A DNA stretch of 64,000 nt from Cymbidium sinense (lineage: Eukaryota > Streptophyta > Magnoliopsida > Asparagales > Orchidaceae), in the NCBI GenBank assembly GCA_021442155.1, contig CM038214.1:144494488-144558487 (forward strand), in the 5' to 3' direction. Positions within the stretch are counted from its first letter, which is position 1. Each line of letters opens with the position of its first letter. The position numbers were made by a program, and so were the translations under genes. Shown here piece after piece: positions 48,687-60,575 of the stretch. The notes beneath the pieces are model-generated. The model was not told where the DNA came from and ran no database searches. It saw only the letters and a list, made by a program, of their open reading frames with translations.

Positions 48687-49138
48687 TTTTTTTTAACAGA
48701 TAACAAATTCAGAGTCAACATTTCTTCTTTTTGATTTCATCAACCAAGTAATACACCATGTTAAATAAGACACAAGCAACGACATAGATAAAAAATGAGC
48801 ACGCACAGAGCAAATAAAAAACCCTAGATAACTAGAATAGTCTCTATGATAAAGGCATAGTTTCATAAGTATTGGGATGGTCTTTTTCTCTAGTTACCAT
48901 CGAACCACCGACCTCTCGAGTAGGGATCCACCATCATATCCCCAATCTCTCCCTCGCCACCACCATGGTCACTTCTCACTCCTCCCGCCTTCATAACCAC
49001 CACTACTTCGACCGCCACCTCCATATCCACCAACACCTCCTGATCCCATGCCACCCTTGCGATAACTGCCTGCACCACTAGATTTAGACTGAGCTTGGTT
49101 GACGATGATGTTCCTGCAATAAAGGTTCTTTCCATTCT
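48687..49138 (-). pseudogene. GR-RBP gene 3' fragment, copy 8
   Basis: The minus strand reads NGKNLYCRNIIVNQAQSKSS, so Gln is present where copies 1, 2 and 5 have a stop, then a glycine-rich tail with GGVGGYGGGGRSSGGY. A stop appears after GGRSEK, and a shift follows before the C-terminal relic. The 3' untranslated region and A-run end (T on + from 48687) are clear. It is informative for the ancestral sequence because the RRM-tail junction is intact. Confidence 0.88.
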
Positions 49139-49434
49139 TAGGGTTTAGGTTTAGGTTTAGATTTATTAGGGTTTATAGTTTAGGTTTATTTTTTAATTTT
49201 TTTAGTTACTTTGGGTTTATGTTTAGGGTTTGGGGTTTAGGGTTTTTTAGGGTTTAGGGTTTAGGGTTTTAGATTTAGGGTTTAGGGTAAATTTTAGGGT
49301 TTAGGGTTTAGAGGTTAGGATTTAGGGTTTAGGGTTTAGGGTTTAGGGTTTTTAGGGTTTTGGGGTTAGTGTTAGTTTAGAGTTTAGGGTTTTATGGTTT
49401 AGGGTTTAGGTTTTATGGTTAGGGTTAAGGTTAG
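49139..49434 (+). repeat. TTTAGGG array left of the LINE
   Basis: Dense TTTAGGG variants, G-rich strand on +, ending in TTAGGGTTAAGGTTA at the LINE border. The array resumes, much diverged, on the other side of the LINE at about 56700. Confidence 0.85.
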
Positions 49435-51013
49435 ATATATTAAACTCAACAAAGCAGATAAGGAGGTAAGCCATCAGGAAAGCATTAGACTAGAGGGAGC
49501 ACCAACAAAGCCACCACTAAGAAATGCTAACACAGTTGAGCAAACCTCACAATATGGGAAAAAGGAATAAACAGAGACCAAACAAAGGAAAAAGGAGGAC
49601 CATAGTTGATAAGGTCATTCACTAAACGAACATGCAAATAACCAAAAACAATACTATCCAGAGGAACAATAAGGCTAACATCAAGAATGTAAGGAAGCAA
49701 GGCAATCATCAAAATAAGAAAGGGAAGAGGTTCATCCACAATCCAGAAATGAAAATCCTAGTAGGTAGAAACTAGAAGACAAGAATGGGAAAGTTAGTAG
49801 GGTTCCAAACATAGACTCAAAAAGATCTGAGAATTATAACAAAGTAAATACTCTTTTAACCAATCTAGCCAGTTAGAGCACCCAATCCAAGCAACTAGCA
49901 AGGTAGTCCACCCTGCAATCCACCAAGACCGCCAAAGATTCGAATCAATAGACTTACAACCATTAGAATGAAAGATAGAAAGAGTCATCCAGTCCAAACA
50001 TTAAAAAAATCCCAAGGGAGAGTTGTAGATAGCAGCCACCAAAGTAAATCCAAGGATAGGAGAATCCAATTTAAACCGCTAGATATAATAGCCAAAAATA
50101 GAAAAAGTAAGAGCCCTTTAGGATCAGAAATTATCCAACAACCAAAGACAGCCACAAATAAGAACCCTGATAAAGTCATCATCAGTCAAGTCCTAAAAAC
50201 ATCCAACCAAATAGTTTGCAGCCTTCCAGTTCATAACACAAATTAAAAATAGAGCCTCAGTATTACAGAAGGCACACCTAATATTCAAAGGATATAATAA
50301 TCTAGAAGCATCCAACCTTACACTCATCTAGAACAACACTAAAGAAAAGATAGATAGCTATAAGAAAATAGTTCTCCAAGCTATAACCAAAAAACAAAGA
50401 GCCCTCAAGGTCACACAACTCCTCTTAGTAGTAGGAGCAAAACTAAGAGAGAAAGGACAAAAAAAAGCAACTGTAAAAACCATATTGATCAGCAAACAAC
50501 AAGGTGACAAAATAGCCAGCCAAAGCAGGAAGGTCATAAAAATACCATGAGCAACACCTAGAGAGTGGAAAATCCTACAGCCAAGCAACACCAACAAACA
50601 TCCAACCATAAAATCCAGAGAAAATAAAAAAGGCTACAGAGAGAACAAACAAATAAAGAGAACCACACCAACTAGAAGACAAGTAAGACCCAATAGCCTC
50701 CACCTGCTGTAAACACCTCTACCAGGTTGGGAGAGAAAACAAACTTGAAAATAAATATAATAGCAAAAATCTAAAAAATTGAAAGACAACCGCAACCCAT
50801 CCAAAGAATGGGAAGAAATGAAACTAGAAAATAAAAGTAGGTTGATGAGAAGAAAAAAATCAAGACCAAATCTAAAGAGAAAACCAGAAATATTCAAAAC
50901 AATAACTAGGGAAAGCCAAAGCCCACAGAGGAAAAGGCTAAAATCTTCTAACATAAGGCAAACCAATTTTATCAAGATTCACAAGACCCCTTAATAGAAA
51001 ATGGATGTCAATA
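49435..51013 (-). other. LINE 3' region, about 1.6 kb, no conserved domain
   Basis: Downstream of RNase H the minus strand is T-rich with many hydrophobic reading frames (for example 50634-50975 and 50358-50609) and none I can assign. The plus strand is A-rich with frames at 49968-50246 and 50779-50994, also unassigned. A 3' region of this length is long for a plant LINE. It ends near TTGAGTTTAATATATC on minus with no A-run. Confidence 0.5.
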
Positions 51014-51420
51014 TTAGAAAACATATGCAAAGAAGAAGACTTGGCCCCCCAAATTGGCAAGAAAGTCAGCACAAGAGTTGGCTTCCCTATAAATATGAGA
51101 AATTTGAAAATCTAGGTTAGCAAGAAGCCTCCTAGTATGATTAAGTAAATAATACACTTCAACATTACCATGAGCATCAGATTTGAGTAAATCTAAAAGA
51201 AGGAGAGCATCAACTTCAAACCAGATCTTATGAAAAACTTGTTGTAAACAAATAGAAATGCCATGATGAAAGCCTTTGAGCTCAAGAAATAACACATAAC
51301 AAGGCTCCAAAGGGGCAATAAAAGTAGAGATAACCTTTCCACTATGATCTCTCAAAATCCCACCATAGCCATAATAACCCTTAAAAATTGATCAATCAAT
51401 TTTAACCATAATGTATTGAT
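51014..51420 (-). pseudogene. LINE ORF2 RNase H remnant
   Basis: The clean frame covers LRDHSGKVIS, ELKGFHHGI, WFEVDALLLLDLL, ISHIYREANSCADFLANLGG. These hold three of the usual acidic residues: Glu in ELKGF, Asp in EVDAL and Asp in ADFLA. The first Asp region just upstream (near 51395) reads KID-stop-SIF in place of the family's DGSxxG, so the domain has lost its first active-site residue and its frame. Confidence 0.82.
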
Positions 51421-51596
51421 AATTAGGTTTAATCTACTATATAATTTTTTGGGTAGGAGAAGCATTACTTGGGGGAAGGATAATCCCAAAACTCAAGGGC
51501 ACAGCTTGCACCCTTTAAAACTAGAGTGAGTAAGAGGATTAGCTTTGAAAAGAGACAAAATTTTATATTTGGCTCTAGCAATAATACAATGATAAT

Positions 51597-52220
51597 TCAT
51601 AGGAATATTATGATGCTTAGCATCATTTCTATCCATCCAAATATACTAATGAATAGTAATTTAACATGGCCCATAAAAGTATGGGAGAAACATGCTTCAA
51701 GAAGTTGCATAATAGAAAATGAACCATTAAAATCGAAAGTAATAAAAATATTATCATACCAATTCCACATTTTAGCAGCAATAGGGCCATTCACAAAAAC
51801 ATGATCCACACTTTCAATGTGATAGCAACATTGACATTTAGAAGTGCGATGGAAACCTTTTTTCAGAAGAGTAGCATCCACAGGGATATAATGCTTTAGA
51901 ATGTGCCAAGTTAAAGTCGAGAACAAAGTAGGGACACTAATATTCTAGATTTCAATAAAAATCAAGGACTCTTGATATTTAAATATGATGAAATGCCAAA
52001 CATCCTTAGAAACAAAATCTCTAGAAGAAGAATTATTGAAGCAAATTTGATCAGGTTCATTAGGGAAAGGATAAATTTTAAGGATTTTATCAATGATCAC
52101 ATTAGGGACAAGGATATTCAATTGATCCACATCCCACATATTATGAGTAATTAACTGATTAATCTTAAGCATAACAATGGATTGAGTATTGAGCAGGGAA
52201 TCAATAGAGCCCTGCCCAAC
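51597..52220 (-). pseudogene. LINE ORF2 linker and zf-RVT-type domain
   Basis: Segment 51945-52235 is the variable linker, with SRDFVSKDVWHF near its end. Segment 51597-51926 has MFSTLTWHILKHYIPVDATL, KKGFHRTSKCQCC, ESVDHVFVNGPIAAKMWNWY. This is the Cys-rich region found between RT and RNase H in plant LINEs (zf-RVT). One stop lies between the segments. Confidence 0.75.
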
Positions 52221-54190
52221 TAATTGTCTTTCCAAAAGAAAGAGGAACTAGAATTGACACCCCAATAAATTAAGTTATCAGCATTCCATTTGATACTACA
52301 AAGTCTTATCCACATAGGAGAATCCCTAGATTTGAAAGCACAAATGAGGGGATGTTTTCCCTGACAATATTTAGCATGCATAAACTTCAACCTGTAACTA
52401 TGTTTATTTCTAAAATTCAGCCACATTATATAGGAAAAATAGTTGATAAAATCCTCTAAAGTTTTGCAACCCAAACCACCTTCATTATTAGGACCACAAT
52501 AGGTTTTCCAACTAGCCCATGTAATATTTTGATAGAAGAGTTAGATCCCCAAAAAAATTAATGAAAGAGTCTATTGATCCTTTTAATAATAGAACAAGTA
52601 GGAACAATAGTAGACAGGAGATACAGAGGCAAAGAGTAAAGGGTACTTTTGATCAAGATAAGTCTAGCACCAAAGGAAAGTAAATGAAACTCCCAAGAGG
52701 AGGTTTTCTTATTTATTTTATGAATAACTTCATCAAATAAAGAAGATCTTTTCATTCATCTATATAAGGGAGTCCCTAAATACTTGCCAGGGAGAATTTG
52801 ATGCAAAAGCCCCATAATATTCTTGATAGCATTAATCTTAAATAAGGAAATAGAAGAGCTAGTAATAAAACAACTTTTATCAGGATTAATATTCAAGCCA
52901 CTCTCCTAACCAAAAATAGTTAAGAACTTACACAATTTTTTAATATAAAGAGTAGAGGCATTGCAAAATATAATGAAATATTCAACAAAACTAGGGTGAG
53001 AAATGGGATACCAACCAATGGTTCTGTAGTACATGTTAGGCATTCTACTAAACATCTGCTAAATACATCTAGAAAGATATTCCACAGTAATAATGAAAAG
53101 GGCAGGAGAGAGAGGGTCCCCTTGCTTTAGCTCATGAGAAGAAGAGAAGAAACCATGCACTTCACCATTGAGAAGAAAAAAAAACCAAGAATTCTCAATC
53201 CCATTCTTAATTAAAGAAATAAATTGGTTAGAGAATATAAATAAAGCCAAAATTTTATATAGGAAAACCCAACCAATATTATCATAAGCTTTGGAAATGT
53301 CAAGCTTAAAAAGCAAGTTTCCACCGTGAACATTGGCATTTAAATCATGGATCATCTCTTGGGCTAAAAAAACATTATCAAAAATGGATCTCCCTTTAAC
53401 AAAATAGGTTTGATTGGGGGTGATAATTTTAGGAAGTAAGATACTCAAGCTTTTAGCCAAAATCTTAGAAAAAGTTTATTAAAAAAAAGCGCAAAGGCTA
53501 ATCGACCTAACATCACTCCAAACTTCAGGATTGTCTTGTTTAGGAATTAAAATAATGGAGGTGCTTACAAAATATTTGGGAAGGTTACTACCCTTAAAGA
53601 AATCAAGAATAGCTTTAACTAAGTCTTCTTTAATGATAATCCAACATTTTTGGAAAAAGAGGGTAGTATAACCATCAAGACTAGCCACAGAGTCTTTATT
53701 CACACTCTACAAAGTATCAACAATTTCAGATTTAGAAGGTAAGGAAGAAAGCATAATGTTATCATCATTAGAAATAAGATTAAGAATAACTTCAGGTCAA
53801 GAAATATCACCATAAGCAACATTTTTATTCAGAAGCTCTTTATAAAAAGAAATAGCAAAATCAGTAAGCTCCTTTTTATCCGAACACCAAACTCCATCAT
53901 TAATTTTCATTTTGTGAACATATTTTGTAGCATTTTTCTTTTTAACCATGGCATGAAAATATTTAGTATTATGATCACCATCAGAGATCCATTTCATAGA
54001 TGCTTTTGCCGCCAATAGGTCTCCTCCATATCTTGAAAACATGTTAACCTATCTTTAGCTTGAGCCAACAAATGAATTTTAGAATGATCATTAACAACAA
54101 CATCTTCCTAAACTATAACCTCATTCTCCATATCTTTAATATTGATAAAAAGGTTCTTGAAATAATGTTAGTTCAACTAAGTAAGGCATT
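52220..54190 (-). pseudogene. LINE ORF2 reverse transcriptase remnant
   Basis: Landmarks in order on minus are a GDHNTKYFHAMVKKKN segment (53797-54042), DGYTTLFFQKCW with SIILIPKQDNPEVWSDVR and SISLC (53479-53703), FVKGRSIFDNVFLAQEMIHD, LLFKLDISKAYD (motif A with its catalytic Asp) and LKQGDPLSP (53059-53460). Motif C should hold two Asp, but the text at 52978-52989 reads FVEY, so the active site is lost. Thumb-like text LLSFGARLILIKSTLYSLP follows (52558-52755), then a SYRLKFMHAKYCQG segment. Several shifts separate them. Confidence 0.88.
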
Positions 54191-55018
54191 TTTAAAGCCT
54201 TTTTAATTTGAACCACAATCTCCTCATCATAAAAATAGAATCATCAAGATGAAGAGGTTCACCCCAATTAGTAGCAACAACATCCAAAAATTTATCATCC
54301 ACGAGCCACATATTTTGGAAGAGAAAAGGGATAGGGGAGGAGGACTTACTAGCAAGAAAATTCACACTGATAAGCAAGGGAGAATGGTCAGAAAGGATTT
54401 TGCTTAAGTGCTCCACATAAGTAATAGGGAGAAGATTAATCCAGAAATGATTAAAAAAACCCGATCTAGCCTTTGCCAGAGTCTATAATTATTCCAAGTA
54501 AATTGAGACCCACTAAATCCAATATGAATAAGATGACAATCAAAGATCATGTTATTAAAATCTTCCATAGAAAATAAGTTCAGAGCATTACCACCAACCC
54601 ATTTAGAGGAAGAAGAGATAGTATTAAAGTCCCCACCCACAAACCAAGGATCATCAATAAGAAGAAAAACTAATAAGATCCTTCCAAAGAAGTTCTACCA
54701 TTTCTATTACAAGAAGCATACAAATGTGCCAAACAACACCAATTATCATAAGTAATCTTAACATTCAAACTTGGGATAAATCATCCAAAACCTAGAACAT
54801 AGGGCTATTCAAAAAAAATCCAAATTTTATTGCTCTACTTAGCAAAAAATTTAGCAAAACCAATCTTTCTCACAATAAAAGAAATGTTTAGAAGGAAGAA
54901 TAAAAGGTTCCAAAATAGCCAAAAAGGAAATGTTATGAGAACAAACTAAATTTCTAATTCTATTTCTATCAGAGAGGGTACCAATCCCTCTCACATTCCA
55001 GATTAAGAAAGAAACCAT
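54190..55018 (-). pseudogene. LINE ORF2 apurinic-type endonuclease remnant
   Basis: ORF2 seems to start at the ATG at 55016-55018: MVSFLIWNVRGIG, with the conserved Asn. A stop comes after about 50 residues. The next clean segment (54404-54640) has GGDFNTIS, an MEDFNNMIFDCHLIHIGF-like string, FTWNN and WQRLDRV. The following one (54192-54416) keeps the catalytic SDHSPLL. The enzyme nicks target DNA to prime reverse transcription. Frame changes between segments inactivate it. Confidence 0.85.
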
Positions 55019-55293
55019 TTATTTTAAAGAGCTATCTAGTAACTCGCAAAGTTAGAAAATTTAGTTTTAAGAGTTTTATTTTTTCTTTCTGAAAACTATT
55101 TGAAATTTATTAGTCATATTCACAACATCACCTTTTGATAGAGATTATACAGGGGTATGTTTGGAATAAGGTTTCATATTTAAACCATCATTGCAGGCCA
55201 CTTCACCTTCTTCCAAATCATTATTATGTTGAAGTATCTGATTTGAAATCACTTTAAAATTAGATGAAGAAGCAAGAGAAGGATTAGAACCAT

Positions 55294-56517
55294 TTAAAGC
55301 ACAGGTGACCAATCAGGATTAAAAACATTATCCTTAGTTTGCTCACAATTCAATCCCTCATCAAGGATCACATTTTCTTCAATTAAAGGTGGCAAAGAAG
55401 TAGGAATGGAATCATGTGAGATAGAATCATCATCCATAAGTTTCAAAAACATATTATTGTCCATATTATTACCAATATCTGTGGGATTCAAATGTATAGG
55501 CCCATTACAAGGTAATGCATCCTTATTACCATGACTAACATCCAAAAGTTGATCAAGCTTAAGAACCACAACATTATCTGAAGGAGTAGTAGGAGGATCA
55601 AGGCAATGACCCTCTTCAGGTAAAGAGTCATCTATTAGAATAGCTTTATGTGGTTTAATCGAGGGTGCCTTAAGATTAGGATCCAAGTTATTATGAATGG
55701 GTTTGGGTTTCTTAAGGTGAGGATGAACCATAAAGCAATCTGAAAATCCATGACCATGAATTTTGCAATGGGAATAAAATATAAAAAAATTCTCAAAATC
55801 CACTTTTTGCAAATATCCATATTTTTATGATCCTAGCCAAATTTCCTTTGGAAATTTTTTAGTTATATCCAACTCGACTAGAATCTGAGCAACAGATGGT
55901 CGGGTATTAGAAGCAGTCATCAGATCAACTTGAGGAGGATGACCAAACACCACACCCATAGTAAAAAGAAACTCATGATTAATGAAATGGACACTTAATT
56001 TGGGAAGAGAGATCCAAACTAGAGCAATAAGATATTCCTCCTTAATATCAAAATGGGGCATCCATTTCAGCAATCGCATCTAAAAAATGAAAACAAAAAT
56101 TGAGTGATGAGAGAAAACTCGAGAATAATCTAAGTCATTTGAAAGTAGAATAAAGACATGATGGGAATCAATCAATCTGACAAAAAAGATTCTAAAGAGT
56201 TTCAAGCTATGGAAAATGATCAAATATTTTGCAAAGTGGGACAACGCAAACCAAATTTACCCACCAACATGAATACAAAAGGTTTCGTAAGCCTTTCCAT
56301 AATCTAATCAGAACACAAATCGTGGGTACACCCTAGAAGGAGGTAGAGTTAAGCTTGAGAGACTCAACAGCATAATTGGCCTTACCAGCAAGAACATCCT
56401 TGAAAGATTTCAAAGTCAATGATGGATTTAATCCAAAACCCCCAAGGAGTCAGAAAGCTTAACGGGAGCAGCCAGAATCTTAGAATTTCCCCATGGGGAA
56501 GAAGAAACTGCAGCCAT
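55294..56517 (-). pseudogene. LINE ORF1, nucleic-acid binding protein remnant
   Basis: A likely start is the ATG at 56515-56517, giving MAAVSSSPWGNSKILAAPVK before a stop after SLGVLD. The text SFKDVLAGKANYAVES follows in another frame, a common lead-in to DUF4283-type LINE ORF1. Segment 55825-56079 contains ALVWISLPKLSVHF, ASNTRPSVAQILVELDI and PKEIWLGS. Segment 55294-55812 begins with the zinc knuckle, where the first Cys is Tyr (FYSHCKIHGHGFSDC), and then has an acidic tail of about 140 residues. Such proteins coat element RNA. The several stops show that it is dead. Confidence 0.8.
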
Positions 56518-56700
56518 GGTCAACCGTGACACATGCTAGGAGAAGTCGAAAGCTTAGCAAATCCATCGAAATGGATTCCCCAGCCAAAATGTACATAGGG
56601 AAAGCCACAAAGGAGACATGCCTCCACATAAGAATCAGAATTCCCAAGAGCAACCAAAAAAATGGAGGAGAGAGAAGATGCTCAAACAATTTGAATTGGT

Positions 56701-59700
56701 TTGGGTTTAGGTTCAAGCTCAGGTTCAAGTTCAGGTTTAGGTTTTAGTTTAGTGTTTAGAGTTCTTGGTTTTAGGGTTTGGGGTTTAGGATATTTTAGGA
56801 TTAAGGTTTAAGGTTTAGGGTTTAGGGGTTTTTTTTTAAATTAAGTAAACCGGTAGGTTTTACTTTATTTACTTTATTTAGTTTATTATTTATTTATTTT
56901 AGTTTATTTTATTTTTTATTTTTAATCAAGTTTATGTTTTATTTTTTTATTTAGTTTAGTTTATTTATTTTAGGTTTATTTATTTTAATTTAAGATTTTA
57001 TTTTAGTTTATTTTGGGTTAAGGTTTAGGTTTATGTTTATTTTTAGTTTAGTTTTAGTTTTATTTTATTTTAGGTTTAGTTTTAGGTTTTATTTTATGTT
57101 TAGTTTAGGTTTATTTATTTTTAGTTTTGTTTATTTTATTTTAGTATGTTATGTTTATTTTTATTTAATTTATTTTAGTTTTAGAATTTTTATTTAGTTT
57201 TAGGTTTAGGTTTTATCTTAGGTTTATCTTTTTTAGGTTTTAATTTAGTTTTTTTTTATTTTATCAATTATTTTATTTTTTTAGGTTTCTTTTATTTAAG
57301 TTTTATTTTAGGTTTATTTTATTTTTAATTTAGTTTAGTTTTTATTTTATTTTATTTTAGTTTTAACTTTTTTATTTAATTTAATTTTAGGTTTAGGTTT
57401 AGGTTTAGGTTTTTTTAGGGTTTAAGTAAGTGTAGGTTTGTGGTTTAGAGTTTAGGGTTAGGATTTTGTGGGTTGGGTTGTGGTCTGTTTATGGTGGGGA
57501 TTTTAGGGGTCAGTGGTAGGTTTAGGGTTTAGGGTTAAGGGTCAGGTTTAGGGTCTTTAGTTTTAGGTTTAGGGTTAGGGTATTTTTTATTTTATTTAAG
57601 ATTTAAGATTTAAGATTTTAGGTTGTGGATTTAGGGTTTGTGGTAGGGTTTTGTGGTTTATGGTTTTAGATTTTTTAATTAAAACATGTATGTTTAGGTT
57701 TATTTAGTTTATTTTTTATTCATTTTATTTTATTTTATTTTTTATTTTTATTTGGGTTTATTTTTATTTTTATTTAGTTTAGTTTATTTATTTTAGTTTA
57801 TGTTTTTTATTTAGTCTACATTTTTTGGTTTAGGTTTAGGTTTATGCTTATATTTTTAATTTAATTTAATTTTTATTTTATTTTTATGGATTAGGTTTTG
57901 TTTTTTATTTATAGGTTTAGGTTCAGGTTTTTATTTTATTTTTTTATGTTTAGGTTTTAGGTTTTTATTTTAGTTTAATTTTTAGATTTTATTTTTTAGT
58001 TTAGGTTTAGGTTTATTTTTAGTTTATTTTATTTTATTTAGTTTAGATTTAGGTTTAGTTTAATTTAGGTTTAGGTCTAGGTTTTATCTATTTTAGTTTA
58101 GTTTATTTTAGTTTAGGTTTAGGTTCATTTTATTATTATTTTAGGTTTAGTTTTTTTTTATGTTTTTGACTTATTTTTGATTTTTGATTTGTTATTTTTT
58201 AGTTTTATTTTTAGATTTATTTATTAGGTTTAACTTTTTATTTAGTTTTCATTTTATTTTATTTTAGGTTTAATTTTTTTTATAATAGGTCTAGTTTTTA
58301 TTTTATTTAGTTTTTTTATTTTTTAGTTTAGTTTAGGTTTTTTTATTTTAGTTTAGTTTAGTTTTTTTTTTAGGTTTAGGTTTAGATTATTATTTTATTT
58401 TTTTAGGTTTAAGTTTTAGTTTTTTATTTTAGGTTTATTTTTAGGTTTTTTTTAGTTTAGGTTTAGGTTTATTTTTAGTTTATTTTATTTTATTTAGTTT
58501 AGAGTTTAGGTTTAGTTTATCTTAGGTTAAGGTTTATTTATTTTAGTTTAGGTTTAGGGTTTTAGTTCGTTTTTAGGTTTATTTATTTTTTATTTTAAGG
58601 TTTTATTTTAAGTTTATTATTTAGGTTTAAGTTGTTATTTTTTTATAAATTTATTTTATTTTAGGTTTATATTTTTTTAGGGTTTAGGGTTAGTTTATGG
58701 TTTAGGGTTTAAGGGTTAGGGTTTAGGGTTTAGGGTTTAGGGTTGTAGGTTTAAGGTTTAGGTTTTAGGGTTTAGGTTTTAAAGTTTTGTTTTAAAAAAA
58801 AATAAAGTAAAGAGATATGTTTAGGTTTTTGAATTAATTTAGTTTATTTTTTCTTTATTTTAGTTTATTTTATTTTTTATTTTTATATAGATTTATTTTT
58901 TACTTTTATTTAGTTTAGTTTATTTATTTTATGTTTATTTATTTTCATTTAGGTTTTTTCTTTTAGTTTATTTTTTAGGTTTAGCTTTAGGTTTAAGTTT
59001 ATCTTTTAATTATAGTTTAATTTTTATTTCCTTTTTTTAGGTTTAGGTTTTATTTTTTTAATTCTAGGTTTAGGTTTAGGTTTTATTTATTTTGGTTTAG
59101 TTTAAATTAGTATACGTTTAGGTTTATTTTATTTTATTTATTTTAGGTTTAGGTGTTTTGTTAATTTAGAGTTTAGGTTTTATTTGTAGGTTTATTTTTT
59201 AGGTTTAAGTTTTTATTTAGTTTTTATTTTATTTTATTTTAGGTTAATTTTATTCTTTTTTTACATTAAGGTTTTATTTTATTTAGTTTTTTATCTTTAG
59301 ATTTATTTATTTTTTAGTTTAGATTAAGATTTTATTTATTTTATTTATTTTAGTTTTTATTTTTGATTTTATTTAATTTTTAGATTTAGGTTTAGGTTTA
59401 TGTTTTTATTTTATTTAATTTTTTATTTTTTTAGATTTAAGTTTATTTAATTATTTTTTTTTATGTTTTATTTAATTTAGGTTTAGGTTTTTAGGTTTTG
59501 AGAGTTTAAAGGTTTAGGGTTAGTGGAGTTAGGGTTTAGGGTTTTTAGGGTTTTTTAGGGTTTAGGGTTTAGGGCTTAGAGGTTAGGGCTTAAGGTTTAG
59601 GGTTTTAGGGTTTAGGGTTTGGGGTAAGGTTTTTTTTATTATTTTATATATTTTTTTTTCAAATTAAGTAAACTAGTTGGTTAAGGTTTATTTAGTTTAT

Positions 59701-60575
59701 TTTTTTATCTATTTTAGGTTAGTTTATTTTTTACTTTTATTTAGCTTCATTTTTATTTTTTATTAAGTTTAGTTTATTTATTTTAGATATATTTATTGTA
59801 GATTAGGTTTTTTTATTTTAGATTATTTTTTAGGTCTACCTTTAAGTTTATGTTTATTTTTAGGTTTAGTTTTACTTTTATTTTATTTTTTAGGCTAGGA
59901 TTTATTTTTTATTTTAGATTTAGGTTTAGATTTTTATTTTATTTTATTTTTTTTTATTTTAGGTTTTATTTTAGTTTAGTTTAGGTTTTATTTATTTTAA
60001 TTTAGTTTATTTAAGTTTAGGTTTATTTTATTTTATTTTTAGGTTTAGTTTTTTTTTTTAAGTTTTATTTTTTATTTATTTTAGGTTTATTATTTTGGTT
60101 AAGGTTTTTATTTAATTTTTATTTTATTTTATTTTAGGTTTATTTTATTTTTATTATATTTAGGTTTTTATTTTTAATTTAGTTTAGGTATTTATTTATT
60201 TTATTTTGTTTAGTTTTATTTTGTATTTTATTTTTTTTTTGTTTAGGTTAGGTTTTTTAGGCTTTAGTTTATGTTTTTATTTTATTTTATTTTTTAATTT
60301 TTTTTCTTATTTTGGTTTTTATTTATTTTAATTTTAGGTTTTATTTAGTTTATGTTTTGGTTTTTAACTTTGTAGGGTTTGGTTTTAGTTTTAGGTTTGG
60401 GTTAGGTTTGTTAGTGGTAGGGTTTAGGTGTTTTGGGTTTTAGTAGGGTTTAAGGTTTAGGTTTAGGTTTGGGTTTAGGATTTAGGGTTTTAGGGTTTAG
60501 GGTTTAGGGTTTAGGGGTTAGGGTTTAGGTTTTAGGTTTAGGGTTCAAGTTTTAGTGTAGGGTTTAGGGTTTTTG
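56701..60575 (+). repeat. Telomere-derived satellite right of the LINE
   Basis: It opens with TTCAGG/TTCAAG variants at 56701-56745, then units with anchors near 56838 (AAATTAAGTAAACCGGTAGG), 57675, 58799 and 59661, intervals about 0.85-1.1 kb. A G-rich patch with GTGGTCTGTTTATGGTGGGG lies at 57420-57560. TTTAGGG-rich text at 60360-60575 leads to GR-RBP copy 9. No gene is visible. Confidence 0.8.

Larger units (their letters stand above)
49435..56700 (-). mobile_element. LINE (non-LTR retrotransposon), decayed, about 7.3 kb
   Basis: On the minus strand the order is ORF1 (DUF4283-like plus zinc knuckle), endonuclease, reverse transcriptase, zf-RVT-type domain, RNase H and a long 3' region. 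This is the layout of plant L1-type LINEs with an RNase H. Telomere-like repeat flanks both ends. No poly(A) run is visible at its 3' end (left border, near 49435). No target-site duplication can be named, because both flanks are repeats. Its GC content and non-repetitive text contrast sharply with the surroundings, so it inserted after the satellite formed. Confidence 0.88.

Noticed and set aside
49968..50994. Plus-strand frames across the LINE (49968-50246, 50779-50994, 51526-51804)
   Set aside because: They are antisense to LINE sequence, A-rich, unrelated to known proteins, and explained by the minus-strand element.
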